A stretch of 64,000 nt of DNA, taken from the NCBI RefSeq assembly GCF_030272615.1, contig NC_081414.1:765001-829000 (forward strand). Direction: 5' to 3'. Below, piece after piece: positions 57,051-64,000 of this stretch (its first letter is position 1; the number at the start of each line of letters is the position of its first letter). This stretch comes from Cryptomeria japonica. Its lineage: Eukaryota; Streptophyta; Pinopsida; Cupressales; Cupressaceae. Under the pieces are notes generated by a model, which made no database searches, was not told the DNA's origin, and was given only the letters and a program-made list of their open reading frames with translations. A program made the position numbers and the translations under genes.

Positions 57051-58162
57051 ACAGGTCTGACTTTAAAGTCTGACATGTAGGGTGTTTATATTTTAAGTAT
57101 ATGCACATTGGATTTTAAAGTATTATGTGCATGATTTGCAGTTTTTAACTGCAGGTCAAACATTAAAGTCTGACCTGCAGGGTAGTTAAGCTTCTGGTTT
57201 AACTGCACATCAGATTTTAAATTCTGATGTGCAACTTTCTCAATTTTTAACTGTAGGTTGAACAAAGTCCGACCTGCAGGGGTTTCTAATATGCAGGTCA
57301 AAATTTAAAGTTCGACTTGCATGGTGCACTTTGTATTAATTAGTATTTATTAATCTTTCTGTTATGGTTTTAATCGAGTTTTAAGTCATTTTATGGTTAT
57401 TTTCTCCTCTGTGTGTGCGCCCTCTTGCCCATCTTGTGCTGATTTTTCTTGTGATCATGATTTTGTTAGACCTTCACTTTGTGGATCTATATATTTGAGG
57501 TATGTTGTGTTGCATTTTCATGTTTTTCTTTTGTTAGTGTGTGTCAGTAGATTAGGGTTTTATTTTTGTTTATGTATTTTTAGTTTTAAGTTTTAGGGTA
57601 TGTTGGATTTTTAATCCAAATACCCTAGAACTATTCCTTCCCCCAATCGACAACTTCCAACATGTCAGATTTTAAAATCCGATATGCAAAAGTAGTTTTT
57701 CTCAATGTGAAGTTGTTTTACCCGATCGACATGTTGGAGTTTAAAATCTGACTTGTCGATCCTTTATTCTTCCCTTAGTTGACAGGTCAGACTTTAAAGT
57801 CCGACATGTCAGGAAGACCTGCCCTTCCCTTGGCTGCACATCGGACTTTAAAGTCCGATATGCAGGCCATGTGTTTTCTTTATGTGGAGATCGGACTTTA
57901 AAGTCTGACCTATAGGATTATGTTCTACCATGTTATGCAAATCAGACTTTAAAGTCTGATGCTCATAATTACCTTACATGTTGTTGAAGTGCTGGTCAGA
58001 CTTTAAAGTTTGACCTGCAAAGTTGTTCTATCCTATTCGCACATCATACTTTAAAGTCCAATATGTGACCTGTGATGTTTTTTCTGCACATCGAACTTTA
58101 AAGTCCAATGTGTGAATCTTGGTTTTCTTACTTGTAGATTGAACTTTAAAGTCCGACTTGCA
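57051..58162. repeat. Array of about 16 palindromes centred on GACTTTAAAGTC
   Basis: Imperfect to near-perfect palindromes of 26-30 bp of the form GCAGGTCGGACTTTAAAGTC plus mirrored arm. They occur at about 57051, 57103, 57151, 57204, 57252 and 57292, then 57660, 57729, 57781, 57835, 57886, 57936, 57991, 58039, 58085 and 58132, mostly spaced 45-55 bp. A related TTGGATTTTTAATCCAA lies at 57604. Arms vary in two classes (CAGGTC/GACCTG and CACATC/GATGTG) while the TTTAAA centre is nearly constant. Spacers are unrelated to one another. This may lie in an LTR: TGTTGTCATCGATTTAAGC at 56892 could be its start and AATCAGAGCCTTC at 58311 a decayed PBS. Confidence 0.8.
57322..57600. other. Gap in the palindrome array, no gene
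   Basis: About 280 bp without the motif between the two palindrome clusters. A short T-rich ORF at 57393-57596 has no recognisable feature. Confidence 0.4.
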
Positions 58163-58323
58163 AGTTTTTGTCCAATTTTTCCTGTCATTTTTTACTCATG
58201 AAACTTGTTTTGTTCAATGAATTTGCCTTTCTAATGCTGATGATCTTAAAAAATACTAATGATTAGTATTGAATGTAGTACTTTGTAAATGTCTAAGCCT
58301 TCTTAAGGAAAATCAGAGCCTTC

Positions 58324-58746
58324 TTGAAGTACATTAGAGCCTTCACCAAGCAAGCCATCTATGAAAAAATAAAGTACAAGTATGATGAATACTTGAATAT
58401 GTTCCTAAATATCTCAGTTGAATCCAATGTTAAAGAGATAAGAGATGCAGAGATTGGTCATGTGGACATGAAAGAGTTAATTGATCGAGTCGAGAAAGCC
58501 CCTTCACATATAGCAAGCTTAATCAAATTAGAGTTGCACAAGTATGATTGTTTCCCAGTAGCAACTCATGATCTGGATTTTGTACTTGCAATGGCAGATC
58601 ATTTCGATCCTAATACAAGACAAATAAAGGATGTAAACCAAAATGTTGTCATGACACTAGACAGTGTTTTCTTTAACAATGTGTTTAAGGGTTCACCAGT
58701 GGAAGAAGTAGTGGACGTAACTAAAGATAGTGCTCAAGAGTATTAA
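58324..58746 (+). CDS. Orphan ORF, 140 codons, N-terminal fragment of an unknown element protein
   Basis: Open without stops for about 140 codons; the first in-frame start is TTG/ATG-ambiguous at the left end, so the true start is unknown. Residues are charged and helical: YEKIKYKYDEYLNMFLNIS, HVDMKELIDRVEKAPS, then HDLDFVLAMADHFDPNT and VVMTLDSVFFNNVFKGSP. The pattern FVL..., then a T-LDSVFFN-F segment, is faintly like block 1 of A/B ORF2, but this is weak. It follows a PBS-like AATCAGAGCC and is cut six bases later by the LTR at 58753. Function unknown. Confidence 0.4.
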   Translation: MKYIRAFTKQAIYEKIKYKYDEYLNMFLNISVESNVKEIRDAEIGHVDMKELIDRVEKAPSHIASLIKLELHKYDCFPVATHDLDFVLAMADHFDPNTRQIKDVNQNVVMTLDSVFFNNVFKGSPVEEVVDVTKDSAQEY

Positions 58747-58752
58747 GAAAAT

Positions 58753-60277
58753 TGTAGCTAGGAAATTCGGAAATCATCACAAGCAATATAAAAACTAATC
58801 TAACCCAATCATGAAAGTTTAAATGTAATGATCTATCCTAAACACACTCAATAAAGACATAAAGACAAAACATTCAAAACTAAATACTATGCAAACCAAA
58901 CGTAGATATGAATGCTTCCTTCATGCAGCTCCATTGTTCTTCTTTCCTCTCCAAATAGCCTTTATTTGTGGATCTCACCTTCAAGTGCACACACATGAGA
59001 TGAAAGCAAGTAAATAAGATATTGGCGCAAGAGTACTCGAAGCGTGATTGATTCGAAAAAGTAATTCAAAACAAGCGATTATTAGATAATCTGATTAGGG
59101 ATTAGATTGAAGAAATTCATCCAATTTATAGAGAAATTGGAGAAAAAGATCAAATTAGCATGATTCAATCCAAATAGAAATTGCAAATCAAAAATGTCAA
59201 TTATGACAATTTATGACAAATTATGCACTTTCTATGCAAAATTTGATTGATTGATAATTTATGACAATTTATGACAAATTTCTATGTCAAGAATTGATTG
59301 ATTGTCAATTATGACAAATTATGACAAACTTCTATGTCATTCCCATGAAATTAGGAGAAAAATAGGAGAGAATTGAAATTAGGAATTTAGAAAATAGAAA
59401 ATTAGAAAATTGATGAAAATTAGGAAATAGGTAAATTAGGTGAATTAATTAATAATTTTTCATTTATTAATTAATTCACAAAAAGAAAAATAATTAGCCA
59501 ATTAAATGAACATTTAATTGTGATGAGAAGACTTAGGATAAATAAATAATATATTAATCCTAAAGGGAGAAATAACAAACAAGGTTAAATAATTAAATCA
59601 CGAAACCCTAGAAGATGAATTAACAATGCAAGAACGACAATTAGGTCTTGATGAAAGATAATTGATGTTGATTCGATTATGATCATGATTCTGACTAACA
59701 AAGGCCGATGCTAATAAATGATTTGATTGATAAAAGGCGCCAATTGATGAGGAACAATGACTAATTGATCCAAATTGACATAATTGAGACAGACAATGAT
59801 CGATGGCAAATTAATCGCAAAATGACAAGATTGTCAAGAGGACAAGGATCGATGACAAAAATAGATTGCAAGATGACAAGATTGAAAATGACCACGATCG
59901 ATGACGAATCGATCGCAAAATGACAAGATTGAACATAACAACGATCGATGACAAATCGATCACTAGATGATAAGATTGATAAGAGGACAAAACCCTAATT
60001 AGGATTGACGATGTCCAAAATGATGACAAATGAGCACGCACATTGATGCGATAGGATAAAATCGATCAAAATCATGACTAGATAGTGTTGTCGACAAGAC
60101 CAAATTTGAGAGCTAGACGAATGAAGAATATAGCAGAAAAACTCGATGCTCGCAAATGATAAAAACCAAGTGCGTGACATAGGAGAAATGTTAATGCGAC
60201 GCAAAAACCTAAAATGAGGCAATGCGCAAATGTTAAAGTATGATCCCGCAAGCGTTGACCATTTTTAGGTGTCTACA
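58753..60277 (-). mobile_element. 3' LTR of a minus-strand element (F family)
   Basis: On the minus strand it begins TGTAGACACCTAAAAATGG at 60277 and ends near TAGCTACA at 58753; it is an inverted relative of solo LTR F. TATAAATTGG is at 59121-59130 (minus). GATCGAT-rich units occur at 59740-59990 and TTATGACAA-rich units at 59195-59330. The AAAGAGGGGCAAAA polypurine tract (minus, 60291-60278) directly upstream of the LTR start shows it is a 3' LTR and that the internal region lies to the right. Confidence 0.8.
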
Positions 60278-60291
60278 TTTTGCCCCTCTTT
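60278..60291 (-). other. Polypurine tract of the minus-strand element
   Basis: AAAGAGGGGCAAAA on the minus strand, abutting LTR start TGTAGACACC. It sets the element's polarity. Confidence 0.75.
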
Positions 60292-61081
60292 GAGACAATG
60301 CGATTTTAAGCGTTGTTTCAAAGAACGATGATGAAAATGCCCCAGACGATAATAATGACATATGCATGCCCCCTCGAGGAATTGGCCGGAAACATGCAGA
60401 AAATAGGCCAATTGATCGATAAAAATGATAGGATCGAACGGAGTGACAATTGGATACCAGATGCATGAAGGACAAGAAATTAACGACACAAAAGACCGCG
60501 ACCAACATAAGATGGAGAGGGTGCACATCCATCTATGCACTGACAAAGATCTATAAATGAGACCAAGAGAGTGAAAATTGCTCATTTGCACTAGCCCAAG
60601 AGGAAAATTTGTTGCTCTGGAAAAGGACACTTGCAGAGAGATGGTGAACATTCCAACGGCAGATCACCTCGGAGAATGTGTACGCACATTCAGATGACCA
60701 AACGATGCAGGAGCAGCGGTATGTATCTCAAAAACCCATGTTTTCAATTTCATGAATTTGACTTGCTTGCAGGACATTGCGGGGCCCACAGGAAATGCAG
60801 AAAATGACTTCTGCGCTTGTGTAGGGCGAATCCTGTGCTTGTGTGATGTCTTCTGCGCTTGTGTAGGGAGACACAGGTGCAGGTTACATGACACAGGCGC
60901 AGAACTCATAACACAAGTGCAATTGTGCAATGCAAACCCTAATTTTAGTCAAAACAGCAGGCAAATGATCCGGAAAGGGGGAATAAGGGTAGGATAGGTC
61001 AGAGTAGCTTAGAAACACCCTGATTTGGATATGAAAATGAGGAAATGCAACCCGTAGGAGCAAACCCTAAAACTGACAAAA
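60292..61081 (+). promoter_or_regulatory. Region between 3' LTR and PMD ORF; possible antisense promoter
   Basis: No gene. A CTATAAATGAG box lies near 60550 on the plus strand, in position to drive the PMD ORF. At 60806-60870 a TCTGCGCTTGTGTAGG-type unit is repeated three times with a variant. Promoter activity is inference. Confidence 0.35.
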
Positions 61082-62914
61082 TGTGCCCCAATTGTGATTC
61101 AGAGGCGACAGTATCCATTGATCACATGGGAGAACCGACCTGACTGCTTCATGCTACGACATAGACTCAGGAGCACAGACAGAGATACATTAGTAGGACT
61201 GGGGATATACTATATCATGTTCACGCCCGAGATTAGGGCAAACACAGGACTGCTTACTGCATTGGCAGAGTGATGGCATTCAGAGACCTCCTCCTTCCAT
61301 CTGGTGACTGGAGAGGCGACTGTGACACTAGAGGATGTATGGCATATCCTTCGCATTCCGATTCATGGAGAGATGATAGAGTATGACCCAGTGACAGGGA
61401 GAGACGCATTGTGCAGATTATTTGAGTGCGATGCAGATGATCTGGATATCGTAGAGAGGGAGATTGGCTGGGAGACCATGGCATCGGAGTATGATCGATG
61501 GTATGTGGTGATAGCAGTGGTGATAGCAGGAGATAGACGAGGACATGGATTCCCTATTGGATGGGGAAGAGTGCTGGAGCGGATGGCGATAGAGGGGATA
61601 GTGTACGTATGGGGACCATGTGTACTGGCTATGCTATATTTTCAGTTGCATCAGATAGCATATCAGGGAGGTCAGACTTTGAGCTGTGGAGTCACATTGC
61701 TACAGGTATGGGCATTTGAGCACATAGCCATATGTTGACCGATTATAGATAGACAGGTAGTACCACACTGACCATATGTGTATTGCTATGAGGGAGCACT
61801 GAGACAGGGTCCATTTGGATACATACTATATTAGCGACATGAGCTAGACAGACTGAGAGAGTTCACATGGAGGCCATATCGTGATTTCCCTGGATGGTCA
61901 GATGATAGTGATGAGCTATCATATTGCAGACAGGAGAGGTACCTAATTGGGCGACTAGTGAATTGCCAGAGAGTGATTGAAATGTACCTGCCAGAGAGAG
62001 TCAGACGATAGTTTGGAGAGAGGCAGGATGTACCTAGGAGGACTGCACACTTTGCCCAATCTCACAGAGAGATGAGTCAGTGGGGGAGTATGATTCAGCC
62101 ACACATAGCATATGCTGACTTCTCACAGCTACAACAGAGACAGTGGGATTGGAGATCAGATGTAGTGGATGCCGGGATGACAGAGGAGTATGAGAGATGG
62201 TTTGCACGACGGCGGCCAGTGCCATTGACAGATCCAGACATTCCAGTACCGAGGAGACAGGAGGACTTCCCACTCACAGGAGAGGAGGAGGGAGATGATG
62301 AGGACGAGGAGGATGAGGGCAGTGATGAGGATGAGGGGGAGGACGAGGACGGAGATGATGAGGGGGATGACGATTATGAGCCAGGTGCAGCCGATTAGGA
62401 GTCATTACAGGATATACCCATAGAGCCGGAGACAGCTAGGATAGAGGAGATGGAGATGTGCAGGGCGACCATAGCGAGTCAGCATGATCACATTGTGACA
62501 TTAGAGAGATAGAATGCCATCTTGAGGACATGGAATGAGCAGTTTAGAGAAGAGATAGCCAAACTTACAGTGGCTCGAGATACAGCAATAGCTCAGGCAC
62601 AGCGAGAAGAACAAAGAGTCACTGAGTATATTGGGTCAATTAGGAATGCCAGTGCACGGGAGATGGCACAGATGTTGGTAGAGACCGGAGAGGAGATATG
62701 CCATTGGAGGACACTATATGAGAGTGCAGTTCCACCTGAGTAGAGAGCAGCTTCATATCAGGCACGATCGAGGACAGAGAGCAGGGCACGCTCTCGAAGG
62801 TCATTGAGCAGCATGGGAGTGAGTGGACCTATGAGACCACCACAGCCAGGACCAGGAGGGACATCATCCGCAAGACATTGCAAGGATGAGGAGGACAGAG
62901 GGAGCACCCAGTGA
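61082..62914 (+). pseudogene. Plant mobile domain (PMD) ORF, antisense to the retroelement
   Basis: A single frame of about 610 codons carries a handful of stops (TGA 61271, TGA 61736, and several TAG later). The N-terminal half is a plant mobile domain, also called aminotransferase-like plant mobile domain: YYIMFTPEIRANTGLLTALAE, -WHSETSSFHLVTGEATVTLEDVW split by the TGA, HILRIPIHGEMIEYDP, then WGRVLERMA and LYFQLHQIAYQGG. From 62280 comes a strongly acidic Glu/Asp tract, then a coiled coil (62430-62740) and an Arg/Ser-rich tail (62760-62850). Family knowledge: PMD proteins such as MAIN and MAIL1 act in silencing and development, and PMDs also travel in transposable elements. Here it lies between the PPT and the unseen pol, on the opposite strand. 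No clear ATG near the start; 61082 is the in-phase limit I could read. Confidence 0.75.
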
Positions 62915-64000
62915 CAGAGGCACGTGCTCATTAGGACAGACAGTGGACATTTATGTAGTTTGACATTTTGTAGTCAGCCTACGGGCCATACTTAGGATAG
63001 ACAGTCCAATTTTGTACTCCGATATTATGTTGATATATGATATGATATGCATCGATATGATGGGATGCAATGTGTTATGACATATGTTATTTTCCATGTA
63101 TGGATGACTTATGCACTATTGATGTACCATTGTGGAACATGTATGGATGTATTTTTTTTGTGTTTTTGATGCATTTATAATATGAAATGGATAAAATGCT
63201 TGATATGATGCTTGATGTAATGCAAATGTACTAACCGAATGGATGCAGGATGCAGCATATGTGTTTGGGGAAATCGGAGCACTAGACCGAACTGACTATC
63301 CGAACTGATGGAAGAAATGTTAGTAAGAAGAAAATGAGACGGAGGACAGTTAGAGACAAAGAAAAACTTGCTTTCAGTAATGCACTTTGTAGGTGAGAAC
63401 CTTTATTTTAATGTAGCAAAATGGATGCATAGCATCTTGGCATTGAAGGCTAGAGCTGAAATGCAACCCTTTTTGCAAAAGACAGACACACCATAGACAA
63501 ATAGCAATCACAAAAGAAAAGAAAAGGACCATGAACCATCCCGGTCACTCTAAATCACTCAGTGACATCATCGAGCAACATAGGAACATGATCGAAGATA
63601 AATCAATAAATGATAAGACTCGCTAATTCCAACAAATCAAACAAACATCTTGATCTTCATTGTCAAAAGTTGAAAGTGCTAAGAGGACGATCATGCTATC
63701 TGGTTTCAGGACATGCGGTACCCCATCTAAGACAGGACATAGTCTGGTTTCAAGTATACCACACCCTGTATAAGACCCATGATATTTAGTGACAAGGACA
63801 AATAAATTTGTGGTTGATTGATATGACAATTTTGATCAGTTTGAATGTCTGGTTTGAGTGAAAAGTTCATCTATTTATGCATGATTTCAGTAAAAGCACA
63901 ACATTGGATTGCATGTCGTTGGAGGGATGCTCAGCGATCTGTCTATGCACAAAGGGGTTATGTTTTTGTTTTGCTTTTCAAGTTTTATAATTTTTTTGTT
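62915..64000. other. No gene seen
   Basis: AT-rich with GATATGATATG-like short repeats near 63030-63080. Presumed internal region of the minus-strand element, but no pol frame on either strand could be recognised before the window ends. Confidence 0.4.

Noticed and set aside
57051-58162. CRISPR-like array
   Set aside because: Repeats are regularly spaced but vary in sequence and are full palindromes, with no cas genes, in a plant nuclear context.
60719-60772. Possible intron with GTATGT donor and TTGCTTGCAG acceptor before the PMD ORF
   Set aside because: Only 54 nt, shorter than usual plant introns, and no coding frame is evident on the upstream side.

Overview
This is non-genic DNA from a large, repeat-rich plant nuclear genome. 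Nested LTR retrotransposons, solo LTRs and simple repeats fill almost the whole window, and I see no intact host gene, rRNA, tRNA or CRISPR array. The Ty1/copia and Ty3/gypsy domains, plant-type initiator-Met primer-binding sites (TGGTATCAGAGC), a plant mobile domain (PMD) ORF, and heavy C-to-T / G-to-A decay (CGA to TGA, CAG to TAG, CAA to TAA) all point to a vascular plant. A gymnosperm is plausible from the size and style of the elements, but the sequence does not prove it.

Layout. 1-5918: a GA/CT-rich inverted-repeat element, split by a 2,850-bp solo LTR with GGATC target duplication (TSD). 5919-9400: minus-strand LTR remnants, including a solo LTR with CTATG TSD. 9401-36335: a decayed Ty3/gypsy element (E) with gag, protease, RT, RNase H and integrase remnants, split by two younger insertions. 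The first, A (10201-24571), is LTR-internal-LTR-internal-LTR within one AGAAT TSD. The second, B (26767-34711), cuts E's reverse transcriptase and has TSD TGGAG/TGGAA. 36540-37870: a Ty1/copia pol 3' end with its LTR. 37871-56892: a gag-only copia element (C) that received a gypsy element (D, TSD GAGTC) and was then partly triplicated, giving four D LTR copies; it also contains a solo LTR (F, TSD AGATA) and another LTR (G). 57051-58162: an array of about 16 palindromes centred on GACTTTAAAGTC, followed by an orphan ORF. 58753-64000: the 3' end of a minus-strand LTR element carrying a PMD ORF on the opposite strand.

Most interesting system. A and B look like gag-only, non-autonomous copia-type elements, but each carries a second ORF of about 1,120-1,130 codons that I do not recognise. 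The A and B versions are highly diverged but share three collinear blocks: an N-terminal block with ITG / LTG / SD-RG / VIGY / FG-LLV-MFFYF motifs, a middle block with LY--DN-W / MRE motifs, and a helical C-terminus. They also share a 5' leader, and the A copies have a TATA-like box in front of ORF2. Neither family has RT or integrase, so mobilisation would need a partner element. All ORFs here carry nonsense codons.

Other structural highlights are the three-LTR complex A, the triplicated C/D junction, the palindrome array, and the antisense PMD ORF beside a polypurine tract. Coordinates of LTR ends with TSDs are exact by eye; boundaries marked approximate are not.
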